A DNA stretch of 64,000 nt from Pyxicephalus adspersus (lineage: Eukaryota > Chordata > Amphibia > Anura > Pyxicephalidae). This document shows positions 1-39,603 of this stretch, in pieces. The position numbers and the translations under genes were made by a program. How positions within the stretch are numbered: the first letter of the stretch is position 1; every line of letters starts with the position of its first letter. The stretch spans positions 127,713,679 through 127,777,678 of the forward strand of contig NC_092859.1 in assembly GCF_032062135.1 (NCBI RefSeq), written 5' to 3'. Under the pieces are notes generated by a model. It did no database searches, was not told where the DNA came from, and saw only the letters and a program-made list of their open reading frames with translations.

Positions 1-26540
<26,540 letters not shown>

Positions 26541-28178
26541 CTAGTAATAAGAAAGATAGCATGTCACTCTCACACAGCATAGTATAACTGTGATATCAAC
26601 TTTCAACAAATGATGGCCATGTAACAATACAGACTATTCATGCTTTACAACAGAGCATAGAGGAGTAATAGATAGGTCGCAAAAAATTACATGAATCCTG
26701 TTTGTCAAAGAGGAATTGCCAGGAAAACAAATACTATGCAAAATAGCATTAGTAGAGAAAGCAACACAGTGCAGCTCAGGCAAAATTCCTTTGATAACAT
26801 TGGCATACCTCAATACTATGGCACAGGTTTCTGCTACTGCTTTGTGATCTTTTTTGGCTTACATTAACTACTACCTAATTGAGGCATCATGTTAAGTCCA
26901 TAGGCAAACGTCACACTGCACACTGATAAAAAGTCAATCTTTTGGCGTGGGCAGTATTTCATACCGTTATTGTAAAAGAAAACAAATGAGCTTCTTCACA
27001 CTGATACTAATCTTTTTTACCATCACTGTTATTAGGCTAATATTGGATTTTTTAAACCTACAATTTATCTTTAATAAATAAGGTAAGAGTATTACATTAA
27101 TGAGAAAAACTAGTAAAAATTTGAAAAAAAAATGTTTACCTAAAATGTCTGTTCAATGCTTAATCTGTGTTTATAGTATTTATAGGGAGAGACATTTTGT
27201 TAATCATGTTTACATTTATATCACTGATCATTATAGTATGTTAACAAATTACCTAAGACATGTTAAATCTAAATAATTAAAGTGTATGTATAGTTTAGAA
27301 AAAAGAAACTTTTGTATTGTGTATTGTGAGATGGTTTAAAAACCCATTCAGGTTATTTTTTGTTCTGTGTCCCACTGCATAGGATTCTACTTCCTATTCT
27401 GTTGATGCAACAGAAAATGAAAGAGGTTGCCACATTATTTGTCCCCATTAAATGATTGGATGATCATTTGTTTAGATGACAACTTAAAAATTTTGGATTT
27501 CATTTTATTGTTTTGTCTTGTTGACACTGGTCAGCAGGAAAGATAAAGTGATGACTCTTCCCAAGGAGGAGATAAAAGCAACATAAAGGTGACAAAAACG
27601 TACATGTACCCTAAATTCAGGAGGTGAGCTGCAGGAATATTAGACAAATAGCCAATGATAGCTCCCATTGTCTTCAGGACAGATTGACTGAGCTGTATTT
27701 TACCTGATACTATAGCTATTAGCTACACTTCTGCCCCTGGATTTCTGAATCTAGTCAGAGTTGATGATCAATCTAGCCAGTTTTAAATTTGTCCAATTTT
27801 GCAGATATGTTTCTCCCAATTATCTTGGACCTGGAGAGGCTTGGCCCTTACTAGCCCTAGTTGGAAAATAGCTATTGATCCTCCTGGAACTGTCCAGTTG
27901 GAACCTAAATTCTAAATATGGTAATATCCGCCCGCTACATGTTTTACAAACAGCCATTAGGATTACCAATAATCTCTACTTTGACCTTTATGGGGAAAAG
28001 CCAGACATTAATTGATTAGCATGTGTGATATAATATTAAAGTGGAAATTTTTTGCAGATTTTTGATCCCTGGTAGACCAAAGCAATAAACATTAGCAGCT
28101 GAAATATTGCTATATTGTGGCATTTAGTGCTGCTTTTCAATTAAATAGCTGTATTGTCAGCTTGTCATTTTTTACATA

Positions 28179-29079
28179 CCGTGTTTCCGCGAAAATAAGA
28201 CACTGTCTTATATTTTTTTTGGCTCCCAAAAACACACTAGGTCTTATTTTCAGGGGANNNNNNNNNNNNNNNNNNNNNNNNNNNNNNNNNNNNNNNNNNN
28301 NNNNNNNNNNNNNNNNNNNNNNNNNNNNNNNNNNNNNNNNNNNNNNNNNNNNNNNNNNNNNNNNNNNNNNNNNNNNNNNNNNNNNNNNNNNNNNNNNNNN
28401 NNNNNNNNNNNNNNNNNNNNNNNNNNNNNNNNNNNNNNNNNNNNNNNNNNNNNNNNNNNNNNNNNNNNNNNNNNNNNNNNNNNNNNNNNNNNNNNNNNNN
28501 NNNNNNNNNNNNNNNNNNNNNNNNNNNNNNNNNNNNNNNNNNNNNNNNNNNNNNNNNNNNNNNNNNNNNNNNNNNNNNNNNNNNNNNNNNNNNNNNNNNN
28601 NNNNNNNNNNNNNNNNNNNNNNNNNNNNNNNNNNNNNNNNNNNNNNNNNNNNNNNNNNNNNNNNNNNNNNNNNNNNNNNNNNNNNNNNNNNNNNNNNNNN
28701 NNNNNNNNNNNNNNNNNNNNNNNNNNNNNNNNNNNNNNNNNNNNNNNNNNNNNNNNNNNNNNNNNNNNNNNNNNNNNNNNNNNNNNNNNNNNNNNNNNNN
28801 NNNNNNNNNNNNNNNNNNNNNNNNNNNNNNNNNNNNNNNNNNNNNNNNNNNNNNNNNNNNNNNNNNNNNNNNNNNNNNNNNNNNNNNNNNNNNNNNNNNN
28901 NNNNNNNNNNNNNNNNNNNNNNNNNNNNNNNNNNNNNNNNNNNNATTTACCGGTATGTATGCTTTTATTTTCTTTTTCTCCTAGGTCTTATTTTCGGGGT
29001 AGGTCTTTTATTAGGGCAGGTTTACAAAATAGTGCTAGGTCTTACTTTCGGGGTAGGTCTTATTTTCGGGGAAACACGG
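28179..29079. mobile_element. TA-flanked MITE with CCGTGTTTCC ends, interrupted by N gap
   Basis: The left end CCGTGTTTCCGCGAAAATAA and the right end, whose reverse complement is CCGTGTTTCCCCGAAAATAA, form near-identical inverted termini. Both sides are flanked by TA (28177-28178 and 29080-29081), as expected for a Tc1/mariner-type target duplication. Internally there are repeats of GGTCTTATTTTCGGGGTA. The middle is a run of N. I remember this family as widespread in frogs and reptiles. Confidence 0.8.
28258..28944. other. Assembly gap (687 N)
   Basis: Run of N inside the TA-flanked element at 28179-29079. The open frame at 28117-29082 is an artefact of it. Confidence 0.99.
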
Positions 29080-29958
29080 TAGAAAAGGAAATAGTTTGGG
29101 ACATGCAAGACATAACAATAGTAGTAAATGTTCCTCTTTCAATGGGACAACTCATGGAATATGAAAAATTTTACATGAAAGTACGGTGAGCTAAACAGTA
29201 GAAGCATAGAGAACAGACAGCATAAAAAGACCAAGTGGACCATCAATAGTCCTTAATTTTTGTTACAGCTTAGCTTGGGGATAGAGCAAACTTTTTGATG
29301 GGTTCATTTGAATTTATTTGTGAATAATTGGGTTGCAACCTCTTCTGGAAGCCTGTGTGAAGTTTCCACTACTTTCACTACCCTTTTAATGCAATAAAAC
29401 ATTATAAATGAAATAACTGTTCCTCTACTAGGATCTCACTACGGTTGTTGAGGAATATATATTTCAATAAACGTTTTTTTGTCCAGATTGTAGCTCTAAA
29501 AACACATAATGAGAAGGTGTTTATTGTGAACAATTCTTTTTAAAATGCTGCATGGTTCATATTACTCAAAAAAATGAAACTAAGAATGGCCAAGGAAAAG
29601 TTTGAAGAAAAATTGACAGACCCTACACAAAGATCTCTGTGAAAGTAAGAAGACAGACTAGGGCCATAAGTAATCTGGCTTTTAATTCTGGATGATTGAG
29701 TAGGTTTTATCCTCTACTGACTAAGTCAGAGCATATATTGAGGAGATCAGAATGGTCAAATTATTCCACAGTGAAGCACCCCAAAAGGACAATATTTGTG
29801 TTTTAATATAAAAAAAACAAAAAACAGACACAATACTTCTTGAGGCAAAAATATGGGTACAAAATGGTCACAAAACAGTCATATATTTCTGTGCCATGTT
29901 TTCTTTAACCTGCTCTTGCTATATAAATAGTAGAGGTAAACTGAATCATACTTTAGAG

Positions 29959-30248
29959 CAGCGGTCGCCAACCGATGGTCCGCAGAAAAATTACCTGGCC
30001 GATGCGCCCACCAGCGCGGTCCTTCTCCTGACCCCATTGATCATGTCCCCCATAGACACAGCCCTGCGCTACTGTCTCCCCAGGATATTTAGCAAGCAAG
30101 TCTGTACCTGTGATGGGAGAGGGGGCGGGATCACGTCACATAGGGGGAAGTTTCTTCCCCTTTGAGCAAACACGGCTCCCCATGCATGCGCAGAATATAA
30201 AATGATGAATTTAGTGGTCCATGAGGTTCGAAAGGCTAGCGACCACTG
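29959..30248. mobile_element. hAT-type MITE with 8-bp target duplication
   Basis: Terminal inverted repeats CAGCGGTCGCCAACC and, from the other end, CAGTGGTCGCTAGCC. Flanks are CTTTAGAG (29951-29958) and CTTGAGAG (30249-30256), an 8-bp duplication with one mismatch, diagnostic of hAT transposition. 290 bp, GC-richer than its surroundings, no transposase. Same family as 59379-59682. Confidence 0.85.
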
Positions 30249-30539
30249 CTTGAGAGTGTACAGATTAAAAGTTGAATCAGCAACTAGGATACTGTGAGGT
30301 TTTTGCATGTGTTTTTGTGCGCATAATTAGTGCATTATGTTGCGAGACCTCAGTGCAGAGATATATCGACAGACAGTTGTGGCATCACTAGTGTCCTACA
30401 TCTGGTGCAATCAACCTGGATATGTTGATGCCCTGAATGTCCAGCCACTGAAATTTTTGCTATCACTGTGCTGTAGTGTACAAGTAAGTAATTATGCACT
30501 GTGGGTAGTAAAAGACCAGCTGGGAAGTTGAAAGCAAAA

Positions 30540-30925
30540 AAATAGGGGTGACCTGTGGATAGGGGTGCAGAGGTAAGATGTAGACATTGTTGCACAGATG
30601 ATCTGTAGATGGTAAGTCATGGACAGGGTGGGGTAATGTACACTGTGAATGGGATTGCAGAGGTGAAATGTGAATGAGGCTGCAGATATGAGCCTTAAAT
30701 TGGGGTGCAGAGGTAAGATGCAGGGATTATTGCGGAGGTAAGCTATGGATGGGTGTACAGATGTAAGCTATGAGCAGACGAGGTTAATGTGATCTGTAGA
30801 AATGGGGTGCAGAGTTAAAACATGGACAGGGGGATAATGTGAGCTGCTGATAAAAGTGAAGAGGTAAGCTATGAACAGGGGTGAAAAAAGTAAATAAGAA
30901 CAGGTGATACATGTTGAGGTAAACA
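30540..30925. repeat. Degenerate minisatellite
   Basis: Repeated variants of GGGGTGCAGAGGTAAGATG, GCAGAGGTGAAATGTGA and GGAGGTAAGCTATGGATGG, with a unit of roughly 25-30 bp and heavy decay. About a dozen units are recognisable by eye. It lies between two repeats in an intron. Confidence 0.6.
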
Positions 30926-32669
30926 CGGATAGAAAGTGCAATTTGGCCACATCTACAATTTGTTTCAGTGCCCTAGGTGCCCCCCATAGATACTCTCCTC
31001 TGGTGTTTACAGGCTCCCTGGGTTTTTACAGTTTTAGCAATGCCCCATAGAGATAGTATTATTAAAAATTGTTCATGCAGATGTTACCCAGAATATACCC
31101 CATTACTCCGAAGGAAGTTTTTGACATCAATTCTTACATTAATTTAAACATTTCCAAGAATGTTTTGATTATAAATATTTCATATCTTACTTTTAAATCC
31201 AGCATTATTGTTTAACATATTGCTATCCTGTAAAATTAAAGCACCAAGATATGCATTTAATGATCATTTAGCTTTGTATGTATTGTAACTGGAGATAAAT
31301 GGGAGTGTTGTCTGCAGGTTCCCAAATTTTAATGCAGACAAGTAAACAAAAAGTTCTATTTTCCATATGCAGCAATTAACTTACTTTTATCTCTAGTCTG
31401 TTCAGCATAACTTTCCTTTTTCTGTTCTATATTTCATGTACATACTCCACCTTTTTTCACCCTGTCTGCCCAAACTTAAGCAGACATTTTTATTTATATC
31501 AGTGTTGTTTCAGTAGATCCCACCCAGGTCAGCACTATTCTAAAAAGTGTAGCAGAATGTCAGAGCCAGTTTAAGCACTCAGACTAAATACAGCTCTTCC
31601 GTGCAGAAAAGGACTAATTCCCACGAGAATTGCTACCCAGCTCTGATGTAGACAAATAATCAATACTCATCCCAACAGCAATGTTTCTAGGGAGCATGAG
31701 ATATAATATATTCTGCAATACAATATTTGCTTTCATTTTTTTTAAATACTTTTGTGTAGCCTTGGTTGGATGGCTGCACCATATAGCATGACCTAAATTT
31801 TAGTACAAAAGGTTTGCTTAAGTCCTATATGTTTTCAGTATACTGTATGCATTAAATCTTAATGGATCTAATAGAAATGTTTGTCATTTTAACAAGATTT
31901 AGAACAGAACAGTCAATTCAAAATATCTAGGTAACGGTACTCACATCTGTATTGTAAATACAATGTTTGAGATTTATAAATTTTCTGTATTTCCTAGTGT
32001 TTTAGACATTTTCAAATAAAGAAGGATTTGATTTTGTTTTAGGCAGAGCTGTGTTCACAATATGTATGATTACAGACATAAACAATGGAGAAACACAAAA
32101 GACATATTGTTCAATTGTTAGATATATATATGCATTGGTGTTATCTAATTCTTCCAAGTCTACAGATAGGGCACTAGCAAGCAATCTTAAATCTTTGATC
32201 TGAATACCTCTCACTGACTATTCCTTTGCTGGTTCGTATTTCAAAAAGGGGTAAGGAAAGCAACTGCATGCTTCTCATGGGTATAAAACAATAAAGCAGT
32301 ACATGACAAGAAAGACAGCTTATCAGTAGGCTTGTAGCTATTTGATGTGTATATTTTTTAAACTTAAGACAAATACCCATGGAGCCGAGGATGTTGTGAA
32401 AGATGAATGTTTAACTGCTTTTATACCACAACCACACAAAGAAAAAAATGACGGCATCTCTACAACAAATTCTTCAAAGCAAAATCTTTCCTCTGAATTT
32501 CCTTAATTCCATCCATGCAGCCCTTCTATCAGAACCCTACAATAGATTAAAACAGAACTGCAGACTAAATGTATTTTTTCTTATTATAGTGTACAGAGGC
32601 CATTTTATCCAAATGTGTCCTACCTACGTAACCTTATAGGAACACGTACACAAATATAAATACAAATTA

Positions 32670-33010
32670 TTATCATTTACATTTATTTCTGAAGCATCAA
32701 CATATCTTGTAGTGCTGTACATTAAAAAGTGGAAGGAGGAGGGGACCCCATCCAAAAGTGCTTACAATCTAAGAGGTTGGGAAGAGTAGTAGGAGGAGAA
32801 TATGGAACATTGGCTAATTAGTAATGAGGTGAAAGACAAATAAAGACAGGTGTGCAAGTTTGAAAAGATGGGTTTTAAGGGCTTTAAAAATGTGCAGAGT
32901 AAGAGAAAACAAGGAAGGGAGTTACAGAAAGTAAGGGTACCTCTATAGAAGTAATAGAGCCAGGCAAGGAAGGAGATTAGGAGTGAAAAGAACATTATTG
33001 GGTCATTGGA
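32670..33010 (-). mobile_element. L2 3' fragment
   Basis: On the minus strand it carries the L2 tail features: GTAAGC before TTTTGGATGGGGTCCCC, then CCTCCTTCCACTTTTTAATG, and a GTACAGCACTACAAGATATG end. The part above 32800 resembles the 3' UTR sequence that precedes the tail in the copy at 4385-4620. No coding part is left. Confidence 0.6.
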
Positions 33011-34384
33011 GGAGCCAATGGCGGATGTACCCAACAGTAGGCCCATGTAATGAACTAGCTTAAATTAGGGCCCCTGTTGACTGAGGATGGTCCAGGGCTC
33101 TTGTGCAGTGGCACGTTTTGCTTCTTCCTAGGTCTGCCATAGACTTCTCAATACCCAAAGCAAGCTGTGTCTTTTCTTTCCTTCTAAGTATTAGTATATT
33201 CAAAAAAAATTGGCAGAAAGATTCTCCATGTTGTTACGTTATATTATGACTTTAGTTATGTCCTGAAAACCTCAGGTAACCCATGACAGATGTAAGAAGC
33301 TGCTCGTTTATTCAGCCAACTGTAATCCACCCAGAATGGAAATAAGATTTTTAATGGAGTTTGATTTTAATTTGATTCTTCCTCATGCTTTGGTCTTATT
33401 TTCTATTAATCAAAAAGCTAAGCACTTCCTACTACAAAATTCCTTATTTAGCAGTGATGGATAACCAAGACTTTTTATTAGAATATTAAGCAAAATATCC
33501 CGTCTGATACAATGCAGATCAGGTGCGATAGCAGGACTTGAAATTAGAGAAATATGGCTGGAACCCAATTCAATGCCAAAATCTGCTATCATACAAAAAT
33601 TTAAAGATGAACTGCAGCCTTTGATCTGTATACAAATCACATGCATATTTCATGAAGCTTGCAAAGTTTACTTGGCTCAGTGTGAAGTGAATAAAATTTC
33701 CATGAATGTTGCAGGGGAAATGCATAAAAGTCACATTTCTGCATCTTCTTTACTAACTGTAACTGTAGTATTGCATCGTGGTACAGGCTCCTTTCCTGTA
33801 CTGATATTGCTTCTCACAGATCGCAAAAAAACTATGGCAAACAAGACAGCCTGCCTCATTTCCTGGCTGATGGACATCCAATATTTCTAGCCTTTTGTTT
33901 CTGAGCCTGACTGTCCCTGACTAATCCCCTTCATTCATTGGATTTTAGGGCGTTCAATTATGGAGGCATCACATGTAGGCTTTTTTAGAGCAGTCTGCAT
34001 GCAAATGAACTCTACCTAACAACATCCACTTCTCCAAACTGACATCCACATATTAAATAATTTTGATATTTACATTTTTCTCCATATTTCCTCCAAGAAT
34101 CAGTACACTGCTTGCATCAAGACTGGGGGTTTTTGGGAAGAGTCCAACAGCATGTTGAGATGTTTTCAGGAAGCTTTGTACATCACCCTGCCAGGCATGA
34201 TTTGCCTGTGTTGCCAAAAGAACCACAGAGACCCAGTGCTAATGCCTTTAGCCAGAGTGGACTGAGGATTTTTACTGCTTGTTCAGAATTTTGGAATTGA
34301 AGTCTGGGCTCAGGGTCACTTTAAAACTTCAACACAAAAGGATACATTTGGATCTACTCTACATTTGAATTTCTTAGATAATAA

Positions 34385-34545
34385 TCTCTTTCAAGCAGGG
34401 TCCTCTCCTCCTGTGAACCTGTCTGTGTCTGTCTGTAATGTAACCTGTCTGTCTGTCTGTCTGTCTTGCAACCCGTATTTAATGTATAGCACTGTGTAAT
34501 GTGTTGGCACTATATAAATACTGCTTATGAATAATAAAAATACTC
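34385..34545 (+). mobile_element. L2 3' tail with (CTGT)n expansion
   Basis: Reads TCAAGCAGGGTCCTCTCCTC, a (CTGT)n run (34445-34466), CCCGTATTTAATGTATAGC, then GTGTTGGCACTATATAAATA and an AATAAT tail. This is the common frog L2 3' end in plus orientation. The tetranucleotide run probably grew from the CTGTCTGT already present in the tail. Confidence 0.75.
34445..34466. repeat. (CTGT)n microsatellite
   Basis: Five to six CTGT units inside the L2 tail at 34385-34545. Confidence 0.95.
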
Positions 34546-35148
34546 CTTATGTATTCTTGCCAGTTTTTATTTTGAGAGTGGCTTTTCAAGCATATGATAA
34601 AGTTTGTTTATCATGTGCACAGATCAGATATTGGAATACAGAGAAGTAGTTTTACCAAATGCATTTAAATACCTCTAAGCATCTCCCCTTATAGTAACCA
34701 AAAATTGTGCAATATACTAAATTCGGAAAGATTTGCTATGCTTTCAAGTCTAGTCAGTAGACTTTTAAGCATATGCTAAAGTGTCTGCATCATGTGTGAA
34801 GATAGGATAATATATGGGAATATAGGGAAAAAAGATACAGCTAACACGTTTAAATACCTCCAAGTATCTCCCTTTATAGTAGCCATTAGTGTACAATATA
34901 CTTAATTTGGAAAGCTTTTCTATGCTTTTATAACTATATGTTATAACTTGGCTGTTGACACTCTAAAACCTAAAATGTGCATTTAACTAAATGACTTTTA
35001 ACTTCCTAGTTACGGTTTTGATTTTAATTCCATCATGATACTTCATATTACAATTGAAGCTGTGTATATGAGTAAGTCTTTAGGTTTTTAATTGGTTAAT
35101 TCAGAATTCATATTCAGTAAATTAGTCACACAGTAAAAGTCTACTTAC

Positions 35149-35154
35149 CATTGC
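35149..35154 (-). CDS. UNC13C: Probable 6-nt microexon of the UNC13C-like gene (Ala-Met)
   Basis: On the minus strand GCAATG lies between a long pyrimidine tract ending CCTCCTGAACAG and a strong donor GTAAGTAG. It encodes Ala-Met. From memory, UNC13A reads ...VSDLAM then SLVQSRKAG, with the Ala-Met immediately before the segment matching the next exon (26469-26540). My memory of UNC13B lacks those two residues, which fits an optional microexon. Both neighbours are phase 0 at this joint, so 6 nt can be included or skipped without a frameshift. Position, phase and residues all agree, but six bases cannot prove homology alone. Confidence 0.6.
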
Positions 35155-37151
35155 CTGTTCAGGAGGAAGAAGGCAAAATAGGGAAAAGTAAAAAAAAAAA
35201 TAATATATTAGTTAAAACATGAAGTAACAATAAAGGCAAATTAGCAATTTTCAAAATTGGCAGTGATTGATAATGATTTCTATACAAAGGATAAAAAGAT
35301 GTTACTGCATTACAATAATTATAGATTAAAATCAATCGTTCAGATTCCCCTTCCCATAATGGCTTTCAGATCCAGAATTGTCAGAATTTTAAAAAACTGT
35401 TGTTGCTTTTGTCATCTACGGAAAGAGTGACCCACTTCAAACCATTAATATACTATGTTTACTTAATGCATTATTTTCTAAACAGTACATTATTACATTT
35501 AGCCACACCTGAGAAACCTATGTGATTGAGTCCGCGACCCCAGGTTTTTATCCAGGTAGTTGGTGCTTCACATCACGTACCTAGATCACCAACTTCCCCT
35601 GTGTAGCATCTGTTTGCTTTACGATTAGGCTCAGAAAGCCTTTTCATAACTCCTCCGCTGCCACAGGATTGGACAACTGATAGCAAGAGAAAGAAGTCCA
35701 AGCCCAACCCCATGATGCTGTAGAGAGAAAGGACAGAAAATATTCTGTGGTGCAGTCTCCTGCCACTTGGAGCTGAACCCTATATGTGGCTCCCAGGGAC
35801 TCATAGCAGTTGGTGCACCAAACATGATCTATCAATAAGTAAAGTAATTGAAAACTAATTGCCTGTCACTGTCATTTGCCAGTTACTGGAGAGTGTCTTT
35901 CTTACTATGTGACCTGGTACTGGTGAATTGGCCTGTAATCAGGGTTGAGAAGTTGGAGGCAATTATTGTGTCCCTGGAGCAAGGGAAAAAAATACTCCTA
36001 CATAGACTCCTAAACCATATCCCTGCCAGTACAGTATCTGCCTATTATTGAAATTATTCTCTTGTCTATATCTGCCTGTTCCTAATATCTGCATGCCAGT
36101 GAGATTTTCCTTGGTTGGTAAAATCTTCCAGTTGCTGGAATTATCTGCATGTGATGCTAAAACATGTAATTTGTCCTGGAGTGACCCACAATAACTCGGC
36201 CATGCCCCACTTTGGCTTTGCTCAGGACTGTGCACTGCGGAACGCTTAAAGAGACCATTTCACTGAATGCATATTCAGGATGTTTTGTTCTCTTTATGTT
36301 ATTAATGTTTAAAATGTCCAACAATTTTGAGTCAGATCCCGGTCACTGTGGGTTTCTAGCTTCACTTCTGCCAACTCTATATTATTGTACCTCCTCTGAG
36401 TGGTTCTGTATGCAGCCTTGAAATCAGTCATTTGACTTGCTGAGGCGTAAAGTGGAAGCATGCACATAACACGGTCAGTTGGAGCAGAAAAAGCTTTGTT
36501 TATGCCAATACTACTATAGGGATACCAAAACCACCTACATCCATGCTTCCAGCTTAAATGATACCTTAAGATTTTAAACTCCATGGATGCATGATCCATA
36601 GTTGTACCATCTATGACAATGGAGCCAAGCAGCAGCCTGTGACCTGTTTGGCCACCATTGTATGAAATAATAACATGCAGAATCCATTATATACAGTAAT
36701 TGTGGAAAGGTTTTTTTTTTATAATAAATAATAATAAAAAAAAAATGTTTTATAATTACAAATTTAATCACTTTATAGTAAATTAAAATGTTTAAAGTAT
36801 CATATGAAGCTTTCAGTAACTTCTGCTTTCAACTTCTTTCTTATACTGATTTGATATTTTATTAAATGGTGGTATTTGTTTTGCCTCTAGACAAAGGTCC
36901 ATTTTCTTCTCGCCTCCTTTTATTTTTAATAGCAATAACCTTTGCAATAATCTTTGTAAATTGTATTTTGCATACAAAATACAGCAAAGAGCAACACATA
37001 TATAATGAATTCAATGAATTTGTATAATAAAACCTTTAGGTAATTAAAAGCATTATTTTTGCTGTAGAGAATTAGAAATAATGCACATTAATGAAAATAT
37101 CACGTATTTACGAAACTACGAAAAGTAGGAATTGTTTACATTGCATTAAAG

Positions 37152-37627
37152 CAGGGGTGTCCAAAACGTTGATCGCGATCTACATGTCAATCACAAAGGC
37201 AACGCGAGTTGATCGCAGAGCCCTGCCTTACCCCTCCCTGCTGTTTACAAGCATCTGGGATGCTGGGGATGTATTCCAGTGCGTGCCTGAGAAGGCTCAC
37301 AGTGGGGAGTGGGGACGGAGGCAGAGAGGGCGGGAGGGCAGTCTGAGGTAATTGCAGTGTCAGGGTTCAATTAACAAGATACCTTTGTACAGATTAGCAG
37401 TTCTTTTTCTTGTGCAGCACATCATTCTCCCATGACAGGTAAACTGTAGTTTTCCTCTAACTATAGTCTTGTAGTGCAATGTCTGTGCAATATTCTGCCA
37501 TTCAACGTCTCATTAGCTTCAGTCACTTCTGTGTCATACTCAGTATATACATGAAGAAATATGTGTTTAGCATTTTTATTGTTGGTAGAACATTTTGACT
37601 TGGTCCAAAAAAGTGTGGGTACCCCTG
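37152..37627. mobile_element. hAT-type MITE with 8-bp target duplication
   Basis: Ends CAGGGGTGTCCAAAACG and, inverted, CAGGGGTACCCACAC. Flanking CATTAAAG (37144-37151) and CATTAAAC (37628-37635) form an 8-bp duplication with one mismatch. 476 bp with no transposase. The text TTGATCGCGATCTACATGTC inside is typical of this family. Confidence 0.85.
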
Positions 37628-39123
37628 CATTAAACTATTCTGTTTACTACAAAAGTAAAAACTCCAAAATATCAGGGGTACAAATACATCAATCCCAAAA
37701 AAATGTTTTGTAGCTTTGGATATGGCAGGGAAGGATTAGAACTCTCATTTGGGCCCCATAAAAGCGATTTCTCCTTACTTTCTGCCCCACAGTTTCACTA
37801 GAGAGGAAATGAAAGAAAATCTTCATTCAGAAATAAAAATCAAACAGGTCCAAGTCTTCTCTATGCTTTTAAAGAAATAAATATCCCTTTGTGTTGCTCT
37901 TCAAGAGGTTACCTCAGTTCATGTCTAGTAAAATATTGTCAAGAGGATAGGACTTAAGTGAAAATCTCTAAAGTGTTAGCAATAAAAATCTGGCAGGGGT
38001 GTAAACTCTTTTCCACCTAATTCAGTAATAAGGATTAACATTTTCAAACAATTCAATAATTACTTTTATTCTACATCATACCTTTTTTCTACATATTTTT
38101 GAATTATTATCAGACAAGAGAATCTTGACTTGAAGTATGAATCAATGTTTAACACAAAAAGATCTTGGAATAACAGACATGGGTTAACTGGCCAGAAAGA
38201 CAGGAACTCTGGCCCTGTGACAGAAGTTGATTCGCCCTTTTCATTTCCTAGCCTGGATCCACAAAAGGAGCTTTATCTTACACTTAATTTTCATGTAAAT
38301 AAATAATGGGCTCAAAGTGTACAAAGAGGTGCCTACCAAAACTATTATCTACTTGCTGGACCATCTTTAACACAAAGTAGGTTTACATGTTTCTAAACAC
38401 AGTTAACACAGTGCACCAAGACGGACAGGTATGAACAGACCCTTGGAGAAAACAGCTTGGAACAGTGCAATTGCCCTGCATGATGTTCCTTTTTTAGGAA
38501 GTAAAAGAAAGGGGACTTGGGGAATAGGAAATTATAACACTTGTTTGCCCATTGCTCCAACATAATGCTTTGTTTAAGTTATCTCTCTATGCAGTTCTGG
38601 TTCTCAGTTGTAGAAAATAACTGCAGAAAAGAAGTGAGAAAGAAAACTTTGTACACTTAATCAGAAAAAAAACAACCCGATTCACCACCCTTTCACTTAT
38701 TTTCAACAGCTGATAAAGATTTTATCAACCCAACCAACAATGACATAATGCAGCAAAGGTCTGTATTAGCTGCAGGCTCTTCCACACCAGAGTCTCTTGG
38801 TGGCTTACATTATCATTCTAACACAACAGTTGTCCATTACTTACTGTTTCTATGTGTCTAATTTCAAACAAAATAAAGCAAAAAAACTTCTATCCATCAA
38901 GTTAATTTTAAAAGAATCATTTGTGTTGCTTCTGATCATCAAACTCATGTTACAAATAGGCATATATAGAAATTATACTAGAATACTCTATTAGTTAGGA
39001 ATTGTTTCGTCAACCAGTTTTACTTAGCCAATGGGCAAACACACATTTAAGTAAAATGCCTCACCACTGGACCTGTGTATCCCATCCTCTGACATGTTAC
39101 ACCCACCAAGGGGCTTCTTAATA

Positions 39124-39414
39124 CAGTGTTTCTTAACTAGGGTTCCTTTAGAGTTTGCTAGGATTTCCCTGAGCAATGAGCAGTTTGTGCCTCCCAGATC
39201 AGTTTAACAAACACTAATTATCTTTTTGCCTGTCTGTAAGGGTGATATTCTTCCCACTGGCCAGCAATATAAGAGGCATTCTTAACATTGACCACCACAC
39301 AAATGTACTGTAGACTGTTAATATAGTAATTATAGCAGGGGTTCCCTGAAGCCCTGAAAGATATTTCAAGGTTCAAGGGTATTTCCCCCATGTTAAAACG
39401 ATTGAGAAACTCTG
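39124..39414 (+). mobile_element. hAT-type MITE (CAGTGTTTCT family)
   Basis: Ends CAGTGTTTCTTAACTAGGG and, inverted, CAGAGTTTCTCAATC. Inside are GAGCAATGAGCAGTTTGTGC and TGGCCAGCAATATAAGAGGC. 291 bp without coding capacity. The flanks (TCTTAATA and ATCTAGTA) no longer match well, so the insertion is older. Same family as 56605-56899. Confidence 0.75.
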
Positions 39415-39504
39415 ATCTAGTATGCTAATCCTTGTGAGCTTGCACCGACAAACATAAGTCCGCTTTAAGCGGTGTCTTATTGTACAACCACTATAAAGCA
39501 AATG

Positions 39505-39603
39505 AATTTTAAGAAATCCATGACAGGTTTTGCTTGAATCACCTAGGTTCAGTGATGAAAGTGTATCCTCTCTAGCCTTGCAGAGATTTAATAAATCAGG
39601 CCC
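39505..39603. mobile_element. Palindromic element, one arm only (copy 3)
   Basis: Contains TTGAATCACCTAGGTTCAGT, GATGAAAGTGTATCCTCTCT and TTTAATAAATCAGGCCC, matching the right arm of the family. The left arm is not recognisable. Confidence 0.7.

Larger units (their letters stand above)
26541..35148 (-). other. Intron (about 8.6 kb) with repeats and an assembly gap
   Basis: Lies between the probable Ala-Met microexon and the pre-C1 exon. It contains a TA-flanked element interrupted by N (28179-29079), a hAT MITE (29959-30248), a minisatellite (30540-30925) and two L2 tails (32670-33010, 34385-34545). The N run could hide an exon. No other gene was recognised. Confidence 0.6.

Noticed and set aside
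28117..29082. 321-codon open frame
   Set aside because: Most of it is the N run; both ends are the termini of a MITE.
33573..33890. 105-codon plus-strand frame
   Set aside because: No recognisable family, no splice context, AT-rich chance composition.
37763..37781. 19-nt minus-strand candidate exon between CTCTCTAG and GTAAGG
   Set aside because: Good splice motifs, but the length does not fit the phase series and the peptide is not recognised.
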